Shown piece by piece: positions 7,288 through 16,042 of a DNA stretch of 64,000 nt; the stretch's first letter is position 1, and each line of letters starts with the position of its first letter. The DNA comes from Rhodospirillum sp047263945 (GTDB taxonomy: Bacteria > Pseudomonadota > Alphaproteobacteria > Rhodospirillales > Rhodospirillaceae). Under the pieces are notes generated by a model that was not told the origin of the DNA, made no database searches, and saw nothing but the letters and a program-made list of their open reading frames with translations. Location: contig NZ_JBLAVB010000003.1 in NCBI RefSeq assembly GCF_047263945.1, positions 248,001-312,000 on the forward strand, written 5' to 3'. Both the position numbers and the translations under genes were made by a program.

Positions 7288-8391
7288 ATGTCGGCGCGGC
7301 ATCGAACCCTTTCGGAACGTGGGCAGCTCGATCTCTTTCGGGCTCTCCCTGGCGATTTCGCGCCAAGAGATGCGCAGGATCTCATGGCCTATCCCTTCTT
7401 CTCCCTGTCCAAATCGCATCGTGTGACCCCCATCGACTTCGTCGCGGGCACCATCTCGATCCGCGTTGAGGCTGTGCCAGACCATGGCATGGCCACCATC
7501 TGGGATGCCGACATCTTGATCTGGGCCGCAAGCCAGATCGTTGAGGCTCGCGACTCCGGCTTGCGCACGTCGCGGCTCATGGCGGCGACGCCCTATGAAA
7601 TTCTCACCTTCATCGGTCGCGGCACATCGCTTCGCGACTATCAGCGCCTCAAGGCAGCACTCGACCGCCTGCAATCGACGACGGTCAGCACCTCCATCCG
7701 TCAGGCAGCGGAAGGCCGCCGCCATCGCTTCTCCTGGATCAACGAATGGAAGGAGCGCACGGATCGGACCGGGCGACCGGATGGGATCGAGCTGATCGTG
7801 CCCGACTGGTTCTATCAGGCCGTCCTCGACAACGCGCTCATCCTGACCATCGACCGGGCCTATTTCGATCTGACCGGCGGGCTTGACCGCTGGCTCTATC
7901 GCCTTGTGCGAAAACACGGCGGACGGCAGCGCAGCGGTTGGCGGTTTGACTTCCGTCACCTGCATCAGAAATCGGGCGCGTTATCCCCATTCAAGCGCTT
8001 CGCCTTTGAGCTGCGAGACATCGTGCGCCGGCAACCCCTACCAGGCTACACGCTATTTCTGGAGGTCGAAGTTGGCGGGCGCATGCTGCTCGCCTTCGAG
8101 CCCAATCCCACCTGTGGACAGGCTGTGGATAGCCTCGTGCCATCGGGAACCCTCGGACACGTGCCATCAGGAACCGGCCCCTCGTGCTATCAGGAACCCA
8201 AACGGGGTCTAAGCCACGGACGCAAAACCGGAAATCGCCCCCTTAACTTAGAATCTAACACAGAATCTAACTTCTTGATGCGCGCGCGCGACGGGGAAAA
8301 CCCATCTGACGGTGTCTTTGCCCCCCAGGACAGCGCCGGAAAACCGATCACCAAGAGCCGGTCTCCAGGCCGCTCGGGAGGCGCGCGATGA
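7288..8391 (+). CDS. Replication initiator-like protein (RepA/RPA family)
   Basis: A 367-residue protein of the plasmid replication initiator RPA type: YPFFSLSKSHRVTPIDF near the N-terminus, ATPYEILTFIGRGTSLRDYQ in the middle, and a second winged-helix-like part with YFDLTGGLDRWLYRLVRKHG. The C-terminal ~100 residues are low-complexity and poorly conserved. In ICEs these proteins probably support replication of the excised circle. The stop overlaps the parA start (ATGA), showing translational coupling. No iteron array is evident nearby. Confidence 0.8.
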   Translation: MSARHRTLSERGQLDLFRALPGDFAPRDAQDLMAYPFFSLSKSHRVTPIDFVAGTISIRVEAVPDHGMATIWDADILIWAASQIVEARDSGLRTSRLMAATPYEILTFIGRGTSLRDYQRLKAALDRLQSTTVSTSIRQAAEGRRHRFSWINEWKERTDRTGRPDGIELIVPDWFYQAVLDNALILTIDRAYFDLTGGLDRWLYRLVRKHGGRQRSGWRFDFRHLHQKSGALSPFKRFAFELRDIVRRQPLPGYTLFLEVEVGGRMLLAFEPNPTCGQAVDSLVPSGTLGHVPSGTGPSCYQEPKRGLSHGRKTGNRPLNLESNTESNFLMRARDGENPSDGVFAPQDSAGKPITKSRSPGRSGGAR

Positions 8392-9044
8392 TCGTGGCAC
8401 TCCTCAATCAGAAGGGTGGTGTCGGCAAGACGACGCTGGCGCTGCATTTGGCAGGCGAATGGGCGCGGCAGGGGCAGCGTGTCACCCTCATCGACGCCGA
8501 CCCGCAGGGCTCGGCATTGGACTGGTCGCAGCAACGCGAGCACGAGCGCCTGCCTCGGCTCTTCGGTGTGATCGGACTGGCGCGCGATACGCTCCACCGT
8601 GAAGCACCGGAACTTGCCCGTAGCACCGACCACGTCGTTATCGACGGTCCGCCCCGTGTCGCCGGATTGATGCGCTCGGCCCTTTTGGCGGCGGACCTGA
8701 TTTTGATCCCGGTGCAGCCGTCACCGCTCGACGGCTGGGCTTCCGCCGAAATGCTTGCCCTGCTCAAGGAAGCCCGCATCTATCGTCCGGAGCTTGCCGC
8801 CCGTTTCGTCCTCAATCGCTGTGCGGCGCGTACCATACTGGCCCGTGAAACCGCTGACGGTCTTGCCGATCATGACCCGCCGGTGCTCGACGCAACCATT
8901 GGCCAGCGCATCGTCTTTGCCGCCGCCGCCCAATCCGGGCAACTGGTGCAGGAACTCGATCCCGACGGGCCTGCCGCGCGGGAAATTGCCCGGCTCGCTG
9001 ATGCCATCACGAGCCTTGCTGCCGGGAGGGATCGTCATGGCTGA
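8388..9044 (+). CDS. parA: ParA-family ATPase
   Basis: A 218-residue small ParA. The deviant Walker A motif (LLNQKGGVGKTTLALHLA) is at the N-terminus, Walker A' (LIDADPQGSALDW) follows at about residues 37-49, and the switch motif is VIDGPPRVAGLMRSAL. No N-terminal HTH is present, so it is a type Ib-like ParA that works with a small partner. The next gene (9037-9288), with 8 bases of overlap, encodes a likely ribbon-helix-helix partner. The pair should stabilise the excised ICE or help its transfer. Confidence 0.88.
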   Translation: MIVALLNQKGGVGKTTLALHLAGEWARQGQRVTLIDADPQGSALDWSQQREHERLPRLFGVIGLARDTLHREAPELARSTDHVVIDGPPRVAGLMRSALLAADLILIPVQPSPLDGWASAEMLALLKEARIYRPELAARFVLNRCAARTILARETADGLADHDPPVLDATIGQRIVFAAAAQSGQLVQELDPDGPAAREIARLADAITSLAAGRDRHG

Positions 9045-9288
9045 GCGCCCATCCCGTCGCGGCTTCGCCGCCCGGCCAGCCGATCCGGAGAGCTGGATCA
9101 AGGCGCCTGATGCGCCAACGCGCGGCGCTGACACCGCCATCAACACCGCACGTCTGACCATCGACGTTACGCCGGACATGCGCGGGCGCATCAAGATCGC
9201 CGCCTTCCGTCGGGGCATGACCGTTGCCGACATGCTGCGCGATCTCCTCGCGCGGGAGTTTCCAGCCGACGCCGGAGAGCCGTCATGA
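9037..9288 (+). CDS. Small ribbon-helix-helix-like partner of ParA
   Basis: An 83-residue basic protein. The N-terminal ~35 residues appear disordered (RPSRRGFAARPADPESWIKA). They are followed by a strand-helix-helix pattern (ARLTIDVTPDMRGRIKIAAF, then MTVADMLRDLLAREF) typical of ParG/CopG-type DNA-binding proteins. It overlaps parA by 8 bases and is overlapped by the next gene (ATGAG at 9285), so it is translationally coupled on both sides. A role as centromere-binding or autorepressor partner is inferred. Confidence 0.65.
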   Translation: MAERPSRRGFAARPADPESWIKAPDAPTRGADTAINTARLTIDVTPDMRGRIKIAAFRRGMTVADMLRDLLAREFPADAGEPS

Positions 9289-9806
9289 GCGTGATGACGG
9301 ACAAGCAAGCGATCCGCCAGGCTGGGGCAGCATCTGCACAGACCACAGAACTCACCGAGGTCGAGCTGGTGTGGATCGAGAAGCAGATCGAACACTGGAT
9401 ACGCTTCGGCCATGAGACCTCCGAACGCCTGATCGACCGCCGCCGGCGCTGCGTCAGCTTCGCGCCGGAGAGCGTCTTCGCGCTCATCCGCTGGGCGGCG
9501 AACAGGTTCGGCACGGTGAGTTCGCATCTCTATGTCGTGCGCACCGTGCGGCCAGGCTGCGGATTTCAGACCGTGCCTTCCGTGACACCCGGCGGCGACA
9601 TCCTGCTGCACGTAGCGAGTTGGCCGAAGGTCGAACGGGTTTTGAGCCACATCGACGCCATTGAGGCCTTGCGGATCGACCCGTGCGCTGTTGCGCCCGA
9701 TCACTGGCGTCATGTCCACAATCGCCTCGCGACCGGCGAACCGCCACGCCCCTACACGCTGGCGCGTCATCGGGCGTGGCTTAAACGACTGGAGGTCAGC
9801 CAATGA
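9285..9806 (+). CDS. DUF2840 protein
   Basis: A 173-residue protein matching the DUF2840 family found in conjugation loci of Alphaproteobacteria: ELVWIEKQIEHWIRFG, then DRRRRCVSFAPESVFALIRW and FGTVSSHLYVVRTVRPG. It sits between the ParA pair and traF, its usual place, and overlaps both neighbours by 4 bases. No catalytic motif or signal peptide is evident. The function is unknown; a transfer or DNA-processing role is suggested only by synteny. Confidence 0.8.
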   Translation: MSVMTDKQAIRQAGAASAQTTELTEVELVWIEKQIEHWIRFGHETSERLIDRRRRCVSFAPESVFALIRWAANRFGTVSSHLYVVRTVRPGCGFQTVPSVTPGGDILLHVASWPKVERVLSHIDAIEALRIDPCAVAPDHWRHVHNRLATGEPPRPYTLARHRAWLKRLEVSQ

Positions 9807-10348
9807 AGCGCTTCCTTTATCTTCTCGCGGCGGCCACGGCCCTTTCAGCGATCGGCATCACCACCTTTTCCGTTATGCCGATGAAACTGCTCTGGAACGC
9901 CACCGCCAGTGCGCCGATCGGCCTCTATTCCATTGGTCCGGCCAGCAAGCTTCAGATCGGCGATCTGGTGGTCGTCAGACCAGATGAGGCGCTCGAAGGT
10001 TTCATGGTAGAGCGCCGCTATATCGGTCGTGGCGTTCCCCTCCTGAAACACATTGCGGCCTTGTCCGGGCAACAGGTCTGCCGGATCGGCCGCGACATCA
10101 TGATCGATGGACGTTTCGCCGCCGCAGCACTCGACCGCGACAGTCGCGGTCGTGAATTGCCGGTCTGGCAAGGCTGCCAACACATCGCTCCTAACGCGGT
10201 TTTTCTGCTCAATCCCGCCGCCCGCGACAGCCTGGACAGCCGCTATTTCGGCCCGCTGCCGGTCACGGATGTGCTCGGCAAGGCGCACCCGCTCTACACC
10301 GATCCGGCTGGCAATGGCCGCTTCACCTGGCGCGCAACAGCGCCGTGA
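9803..10348 (+). CDS. traF: TraF, S26-family peptidase of conjugation
   Basis: A 181-residue membrane-anchored protease of the TraF/signal peptidase I type. It has an N-terminal membrane segment (residues 3-25), the catalytic Ser36 in SAPIGLYS (the SxPxGxY motif) and the catalytic Lys82 in LKHIAAL. In RP4-like systems TraF cyclises the TrbC pilin; a trbC gene is present at 25732. The ATG overlaps the DUF2840 stop. Length and motifs are complete. Confidence 0.88.
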   Translation: MKRFLYLLAAATALSAIGITTFSVMPMKLLWNATASAPIGLYSIGPASKLQIGDLVVVRPDEALEGFMVERRYIGRGVPLLKHIAALSGQQVCRIGRDIMIDGRFAAAALDRDSRGRELPVWQGCQHIAPNAVFLLNPAARDSLDSRYFGPLPVTDVLGKAHPLYTDPAGNGRFTWRATAP

Positions 10349-10392
10349 GCGCCCACGTTGCCGTCTTCTTCCACCGTTCCAAGGAGGTTTCC

Positions 10393-10728
10393 ATGACACA
10401 GATCGGACAGTTTACGCGCAACCCTTCTGGCTTTTCCGGTCACATCCGCACGCTCATGCTGAGCGCCGAGCTGGTGATTGTCGCCATTCCCCCGTCCGAC
10501 ACGGAGGGCGCGCCGGACTATCGTGTCCACCTCGATACCGAGGATGGCCCGGAAGCCGGTGCCGGATGGAAACGCACCGGCGAACGCGCGGGCGAATTCA
10601 TCGCCTTGGTTCTCGACGACCCACTGCTGCCGCAGCCGATCCGCGCCAATCTCTTCCGCGACGATGACACCGGTCACGCCTGGTCGCTGCATTGGAACCG
10701 CCCGCAAAAGCGCGAAGGACGGGACTGA
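10393..10728 (+). CDS. DUF736 family protein (second copy)
   Basis: A 111-residue DUF736 relative, divergent from the copy at 4826: it starts MTQIGQFTRNPSGFSGHI and ends ANLFRDDDTGHAWSLHWNRP. The ATG follows a strong ribosome site (AAGGAGG). An in-frame ATGAG-type overlap with traF would add 16 residues, but the internal start fits the family better. It lies between traF and the lytic transglycosylase in the transfer operon. Function unknown. Confidence 0.82.
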   Translation: MTQIGQFTRNPSGFSGHIRTLMLSAELVIVAIPPSDTEGAPDYRVHLDTEDGPEAGAGWKRTGERAGEFIALVLDDPLLPQPIRANLFRDDDTGHAWSLHWNRPQKREGRD

Positions 10729-10732
10729 CGCC

Positions 10733-11446
10733 ATGCGCCTGCTCCCTCTTCTCCTTTCCGGCCTTGTCTTTCTAAATGCATCGCAAAGCCCTGCGATTGC
10801 CGATCCGCCGACGCCGGTTGCCCAATCGCCCAGTGGTGCCTACGCCGATCACATCGCCGAGGCCGCTGACCGGTTTGAGCTCCCCGCGCGCTGGATCAGC
10901 GCCGTGCTGGAGGCGGAAAGCGTCGGCGATCCACATGCGCTCTCGCCCAAGGGCGCAATGGGCCTGATGCAGATCATGCCCGCGACTTGGAAAGACTTGC
11001 GCGCGCGGCACCGGTTGGGCGCCGATCCTTACGATCCGCATGACAACATCATCGCAGGCGCCGCCTATATCCGGGAACTGTTTGACCGTTACGGCTCGCC
11101 CGGCTGGATCGCCGCCTATAATGCTGGCCCAGGGCGCTATGAAGCCTCCCTCAAGGGCAGAACGCTGCCCAGCGAAACCCGCGCCTATGTCGCACTCGTG
11201 GCGCAATCGGTCGATGCCACCGGATCATCGGACAGCATCTTGGCGGCTCCCTCGAATGCCGTCACCTGGACACAGGCGCCGCTGTTCATTGCGCAGAACG
11301 CCACCCGCCAAACCGCCATTCCCATACCGGAAAAGCGCCCGTCTTCGCAGGCCCAAGCGACAACGGATGTGCGCGATGTTTCCGCCATCGAACCGCAGTC
11401 CGATGGTCTGTTTGTCGCCCGCGCCAGTCAAGGAGGCACACCATGA
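10733..11446 (+). CDS. Lytic transglycosylase (conjugation-associated, SLT domain)
   Basis: A 237-residue secreted protein with a signal peptide (about residues 1-24, cleavage after SPAIA). Its SLT domain has the catalytic Glu in ISAVLEAESVGDPHALSPKG, then GAMGLMQIMPATW and IAAYNAGPGRYE. It would open peptidoglycan locally for the mating channel, as VirB1 does. The C-terminal ~80 residues are a variable tail. The start is 4 bases after the previous stop. Downstream, before the relaxase gene, lies a candidate oriT. Confidence 0.88.
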   Translation: MRLLPLLLSGLVFLNASQSPAIADPPTPVAQSPSGAYADHIAEAADRFELPARWISAVLEAESVGDPHALSPKGAMGLMQIMPATWKDLRARHRLGADPYDPHDNIIAGAAYIRELFDRYGSPGWIAAYNAGPGRYEASLKGRTLPSETRAYVALVAQSVDATGSSDSILAAPSNAVTWTQAPLFIAQNATRQTAIPIPEKRPSSQAQATTDVRDVSAIEPQSDGLFVARASQGGTP

Positions 11447-11549
11447 GTACTCGGGTTCCTGATCGCACGATAGCGGACACCGGCGTAGAGAAGCGTGCGC
11501 AGAGGTCGAAGCCTGGCAACACGACCGAAGGATGGCGAGATAAAAGGCC

Positions 11550-11633
11550 GCGAGGTGCGGGCTTGGTCGGTCGTTTGTTTTCAGTGGTTTATGCATCACT
11601 TTTGCGAGGTGCGATGAAGTGCAGCACCTCGCA
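11550..11633 (+). other. oriT: Candidate origin of transfer (oriT)
   Basis: The 245-base space between the transglycosylase and relaxase genes holds a perfect 10-bp inverted repeat, TGCGAGGTGC (11603-11612) and GCACCTCGCA (11624-11633), with an 11-base spacer. A further copy of GCGAGGTGC lies at 11550-11558. Inverted repeats next to a relaxase gene are the usual sign of oriT. The nick position cannot be read from sequence. Confidence 0.5.
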
Positions 11634-11690
11634 GAACTGCCATTCCTTACGTAAATTCAATGCGTTGTCGCGATGTGCTGGAGCTTTGCG

Positions 11691-13430
11691 ATGAGTGGCG
11701 ACGAGGACTTTCGTATCCGTCCTGGCCGCGTACGCAGTTCCGGCACGCAAGCCACGCGGCCCTTCATCGCTCAGGCCTTGGCAGCGGCCCAGAAGGCTGG
11801 CGGCCATGTGTCCCGCTCTGGCCGCATCAGCGCCGGCACCCGCTCGACCTTTGGCCGCGGCCGGACCGCGAGCGTGCGCGCCAATAACCTTCTGAACGGC
11901 CGTTCCCGCGTCGTTATCATCAAGACCCGTGTGGTCCGCCACAGCGCCCGCGCAACACCACTCACCATCCACCTTAATTATCTGCGCCGCGATGGTGTGA
12001 CCCGAGACGGGGAAAAGGCGCATCTCTTCGGTCCTGGAGAGACAGAGGTGGATGGGCAGGCCTTTGCCGAGCGGGCAGATGGCGACCGTCATCATTTCCG
12101 CTTCATCGTCTCGCCGGAGGACACGACGGACATGGCCGATCTGCGATCCTTCACCCGTGACCTGATGGGCCAGATGGAAAAGGATCTCGGCACGAAGCTC
12201 GACTGGGCAGCCGTCGATCACTGGAACACGGACAATCCGCATGTGCATGTCATCCTGCGTGGTCGCGCCGACGATGGTCAGGACCTTGTCATTGCTCGCG
12301 ATTACATCAAGGACGGTATGCGCGCTCGCGCAGCCGACCTCGTCACCCAGGAGCTGGGGCCGCGCACAGACCTCGACATCCGCCGCAGCCTGACCGCCCA
12401 GATTGACGCCGACCATTGGACCCAGCTTGATCGCCAGTTGTCCCGTGATCGCAACGCCCATGGCATCATTGATATGGCGCCTGCCAGTGCCGAGCGGCCC
12501 GACGAGTTCCTTGGCCAGAAAATCGGCCGACTGCGCAAGCTCGAAACCCTCGGCCTCGCCCATGAGGTCGGTACCGGTCAATGGATCATTGACGACAAAG
12601 CAGAAGCCACCCTGCGCGCGCTTGGTGAGCGCGGCGACATCATCAAGCGTATGCACCGGGCGCTGACAGATCACGGCATTGAACGCGGGTCGGCGAGCTT
12701 CGTCCTCGCTGGTGAAAGTCTTGATGACACGATTGTCGGGCGGCTAGTCGCCCGCGGCCTCGATGACGAGCTGAAGGGCACCGCCTATGCGGTGGTCGAT
12801 GGTGTGGACGGACGCACCCATCACATCAAGCTTTCCAACCTCGACGCTGCTGGTGACAGCGCGCCGGGCTCCATCGTCGAGCTGCGCAAATTCGATGACG
12901 CCAACGGACAGCGCCGCGTGGCGCTCGCGGTGCGCTCGGACTACGACATTGATCGGCAGATCACGGCGTCCGGCGCGACCTGGCTTGATCGCCAGAACAT
13001 CGCCCGCGATCCGCACGCGCTCTCTGACGGCGGCTTCGGCGCGGAGGTGCGTCATGCCCTGCATGCGCGCGCCGATCATCTTGTCGCGCAAGGCGTTGCC
13101 GAGCGCCGTGGCGGCCAGGTGATGTTTCCGCGCGGCCTGATCGAGACCCTGCGAAAGCAGGAACTTGAACAGGCAGGTCAAGCCATCGCAGCCGAGACCG
13201 GCCGACCGTTCAAATCTTCAGGGACTGGCGACTATGTGACCGGCGACTATCGCCGTCGGCTCACGCTCGCCTCCGGCCGCTTCGCCATGATCGATGATGG
13301 CCTCGGCTTCCAGCTCGTGCCTTGGACACCCTCACTCGAAAAGCATCTCGACCGCCATGTCTCCGGGATCGCCCGCGCCGATGGCGGCATCGACTGGAGC
13401 TTTGCCCGCAAGCGCGGGATTGGCCTTTGA
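11691..13430 (+). CDS. rlxS: Relaxase, RlxS/VirD2-like with DUF3363 region
   Basis: A 579-residue protein. The N-terminal relaxase domain has the histidine metal site NTDNPHVHVILRG (about residues 170-185) and a conserved HHFRFIVSPED. The C-terminal half is the DUF3363 region (IGRLRKLETLGLAHEVGTGQW, then VPWTPSLEKHLDRHVSG). It would nick oriT and pilot the strand to TraG. The family matches RlxS of ICEMlSymR7A. The ATG at 11691 is used; an ATG 18 bases upstream is possible. The gene is followed after 22 bases by traG. Confidence 0.88.
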   Translation: MSGDEDFRIRPGRVRSSGTQATRPFIAQALAAAQKAGGHVSRSGRISAGTRSTFGRGRTASVRANNLLNGRSRVVIIKTRVVRHSARATPLTIHLNYLRRDGVTRDGEKAHLFGPGETEVDGQAFAERADGDRHHFRFIVSPEDTTDMADLRSFTRDLMGQMEKDLGTKLDWAAVDHWNTDNPHVHVILRGRADDGQDLVIARDYIKDGMRARAADLVTQELGPRTDLDIRRSLTAQIDADHWTQLDRQLSRDRNAHGIIDMAPASAERPDEFLGQKIGRLRKLETLGLAHEVGTGQWIIDDKAEATLRALGERGDIIKRMHRALTDHGIERGSASFVLAGESLDDTIVGRLVARGLDDELKGTAYAVVDGVDGRTHHIKLSNLDAAGDSAPGSIVELRKFDDANGQRRVALAVRSDYDIDRQITASGATWLDRQNIARDPHALSDGGFGAEVRHALHARADHLVAQGVAERRGGQVMFPRGLIETLRKQELEQAGQAIAAETGRPFKSSGTGDYVTGDYRRRLTLASGRFAMIDDGLGFQLVPWTPSLEKHLDRHVSGIARADGGIDWSFARKRGIGL

Positions 13431-13452
13431 CCTTCTGACGAAAGACGAACCC

Positions 13453-15441
13453 ATGTCCGCAACCAAAATTCTCTGGGGCCAGGTCCTCACCGTTCTTTCG
13501 ATTGTTCTGCTCTGCGTTTGGGGTGCGACCGAATGGGTGGCTTGGCGGCTGGCCTTCCAACCAGAACTGGGCGAGCCTTGGTTTCGGCTGTTCGGCTTTC
13601 CTTTTTACCTGCCGCCCGCCTTCTTCTGGTGGTGGTACGCCTATGACGCCTATGCACCGCCGATCTTTGTGGAAGGCGCCTACATCGCCGCATCCGGCGG
13701 GCTGATCGCGGCAGCCGTCGCCATCGGCATGTCGGTCTGGCGCGCACGCGAGGCCAAGAAGGTCGAAACCTATGGCTCCGCCCGCTGGGCTGAGCCCGAT
13801 GAGGTGAAGACCGCAGGTCTTCTGGGGCATGATGGCGTCGTGCTCGGCCGCTATGACGAGCACTATCTGCGCCACGATGGCCCCGAACACATCCTCTGTT
13901 TTGCCCCGACCCGATCCGGCAAGGGCGTCGGCCTCGTCGTGCCTTCGCTTCTGACCTGGCCCGGCTCGGCCATCGTCCATGACATCAAGGGCGAAAACTG
14001 GCAGCTCACGGCCGGCTTCCGCGCCCGGCATGGCCGCGTCCTGCTTTTCGATCCGACCAACGCCAAATCCTCAGCCTACAATCCCCTGCTCGAGGTGCGC
14101 CGCGGCGAGTGGGAGGTGCGTGACGTCCAGAACATCGCCGACATCCTCGTCGATCCCGAAGGGTCGCTTGAAAAGCGCAACCATTGGGAAAAAACCAGTC
14201 ACGCCCTGCTGGTCGGGGCCATTCTGCACGTCCTCTATGCGGAGCCTGACAAAACCTTGGCGGGCGTCGCCGCGTTTCTCTCCGATCCACGGCGCCCAAT
14301 CGAGTCGACGCTCGCCGCCATGATGAAAACTGCGCATCTGGGCGAAGCCGGTCCGCACCCGGTCATTGCCAGCGCGGCGCGTGAACTCCTCAACAAGTCC
14401 GACAATGAACGCTCGGGCGTGCTCTCCACCGCCATGTCGTTTCTCGGGCTCTACCGCGATCCGGTCGTCGCGGAAGTCACCCGCCGCTGCGACTGGCGGA
14501 TCATGGACCTAGTCGCTGCAAAACACCCGGCAACCCTCTATCTCGTCGTGCCGCCGTCTGACATCGCCCGGACCAAGCCGCTCATCCGTCTGATCCTCAA
14601 TCAGGTCGGGCGCCGGTTGACCGAGGATTTGCAGGCCAAGGCCGGACGCCACCGACTTCTCCTGATGCTCGACGAATTTCCGGCGCTCGGGCGGCTCGAT
14701 TTCTTCGAGAGCGCACTGGCTTTCATGGCGGGGTACGGCCTCAAGAGCTTCCTGATCGCCCAGTCGCTGAACCAGATCGAAAAGGCTTATGGCGCGAACA
14801 ATTCTATCCTCGACAACTGCCATGTCCGTGTCAGCTTCGCCACCAATGATGAACGGACCGCCAAGCGCGTTTCCGATGCGCTCGGCACCGCGACCGAGAT
14901 GAAGGCGATGAAGAACTATGCCGGGCATCGGCTCTCGCCCTGGCTCGGACATCTGATGGTCTCGCGTTCCGAGACGGCGCGCCCCCTCCTGACACCCGGC
15001 GAAATCATGCAACTACCGCCGACCGACGAAATCGTCATGGCGGCAGGCCTCGCGCCGATCCGCGCTAAAAAGGCGCGGTATTACGAGGATGCCCGTTTCA
15101 AGGAACGCCTTCTGCCCCCGCCGAAGCTCACCGCTTCATCTGTTGGACGGCCCGACGACTGGACCAGCCTGCCGGTGCCTGACAGGCCCGAGCTTTCCGA
15201 ACCTCATATGCCAAACGACGATCAGGGCGACGAAGATCCGACCGAATCCGAGCGTCGTCATCAGCCGGAACTCAATCGTGTCGCACCGGTCGAGAAGAAA
15301 GCCCCGATCAGCAACGAATTTGAAATTGACCTGCCGGATGAGACGGATGAAGACGCCGTCCGCAATAGCCGCCTGTCCCGTGTCATGCAGGGCGTGGCGC
15401 GTCAGGCCTCGCTCGATCCCGACGACGGCATGGACCTGTGA
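13453..15441 (+). CDS. traG: TraG, type IV coupling protein
   Basis: A 662-residue inner-membrane ATPase. There are about three N-terminal membrane segments (residues ~10-100). Walker A is in CFAPTRSGKGVGLVVPSLL, with a conserved SAIVHDIKGENW, Walker B in LLLMLDEFPALGRL, and the motif FLIAQSLNQIEKAYG. It links the relaxosome to the Trb channel. The last ~90 residues are acidic and variable (PNDDQGDEDPTESERR). Length is normal for alphaproteobacterial TraG. Confidence 0.93.
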   Translation: MSATKILWGQVLTVLSIVLLCVWGATEWVAWRLAFQPELGEPWFRLFGFPFYLPPAFFWWWYAYDAYAPPIFVEGAYIAASGGLIAAAVAIGMSVWRAREAKKVETYGSARWAEPDEVKTAGLLGHDGVVLGRYDEHYLRHDGPEHILCFAPTRSGKGVGLVVPSLLTWPGSAIVHDIKGENWQLTAGFRARHGRVLLFDPTNAKSSAYNPLLEVRRGEWEVRDVQNIADILVDPEGSLEKRNHWEKTSHALLVGAILHVLYAEPDKTLAGVAAFLSDPRRPIESTLAAMMKTAHLGEAGPHPVIASAARELLNKSDNERSGVLSTAMSFLGLYRDPVVAEVTRRCDWRIMDLVAAKHPATLYLVVPPSDIARTKPLIRLILNQVGRRLTEDLQAKAGRHRLLLMLDEFPALGRLDFFESALAFMAGYGLKSFLIAQSLNQIEKAYGANNSILDNCHVRVSFATNDERTAKRVSDALGTATEMKAMKNYAGHRLSPWLGHLMVSRSETARPLLTPGEIMQLPPTDEIVMAAGLAPIRAKKARYYEDARFKERLLPPPKLTASSVGRPDDWTSLPVPDRPELSEPHMPNDDQGDEDPTESERRHQPELNRVAPVEKKAPISNEFEIDLPDETDEDAVRNSRLSRVMQGVARQASLDPDDGMDL

Positions 15442-15448
15442 GGCGCAC

Positions 15449-15886
15449 ATGATGAAATCACCCCGCAAGCAACGCCTATCTGTCTATCTCGAACCCGCCG
15501 TCATGAAGCGTCTCATCGAACATGCCGCCCGGCGTGACCAATCTCGGTCGCTAGTTGCCGAAGCGGCGATCGAATCCTTTCTTTCACCTGATGCGGCCGA
15601 GCGCCAGGAGGCAGCCTTCACCAAACGCCTCGATCAGATCGATCGTCGCATGGCGCGCCTCGAACGCGATGTCGGGATTTCGGTCGAGACCCTTGCCGTG
15701 TTCGTTCGCTTCTGGCTTTCGACGACCCCGGCCTTACCAGAACCCGCAGCACAGGCCGCCCGAGCCAAGACTGGCGAACGCTACGACGCCTTCGTCACCG
15801 CGCTCGGACGGCGGCTCGCCAAGGGGCCGCAACTCCGGCAGGAGATTTCGGAGGATGTGGGTGGTGAGATTGTTCGCCCCGGATGA
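15449..15886 (+). CDS. CopG-like ribbon-helix-helix protein
   Basis: A 145-residue protein. The N-terminal ribbon-helix-helix reads RLSVYLEPAVMKRLIEHAAR then RSLVAEAAIESFL, and is followed by a coiled-coil-like segment (FTKRLDQIDRRMARLERDV) and a helical C-terminus. Genes of this type are found between traG and trbB in alphaproteobacterial ICEs and probably regulate transfer or join the relaxosome. Here the expected neighbour trbB is ~8.9 kb away because cargo has been inserted. Confidence 0.8.
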   Translation: MMKSPRKQRLSVYLEPAVMKRLIEHAARRDQSRSLVAEAAIESFLSPDAAERQEAAFTKRLDQIDRRMARLERDVGISVETLAVFVRFWLSTTPALPEPAAQAARAKTGERYDAFVTALGRRLAKGPQLRQEISEDVGGEIVRPG

Positions 15887-16042
15887 TCGACTCTAGTGGC
15901 CAATCGTAGTCGTTCTCAAACCGCCGTAAACGAGCCACCGAACAACTGTTTTGTGTTCCTTTTTGGCCGTTCGTCCATTCTGGCGCTAATTCCGACAGCG
16001 GACATCGATTGAGATTTGCTGAAGGGCTATTTCCGGGCAACG

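Noticed and set aside
11443..11694. An 83-codon frame starting on the stop of the transglycosylase gene
   Set aside because: The ATGA overlap is suggestive, but the product has no domain and the inverted repeats of the candidate oriT lie inside it.
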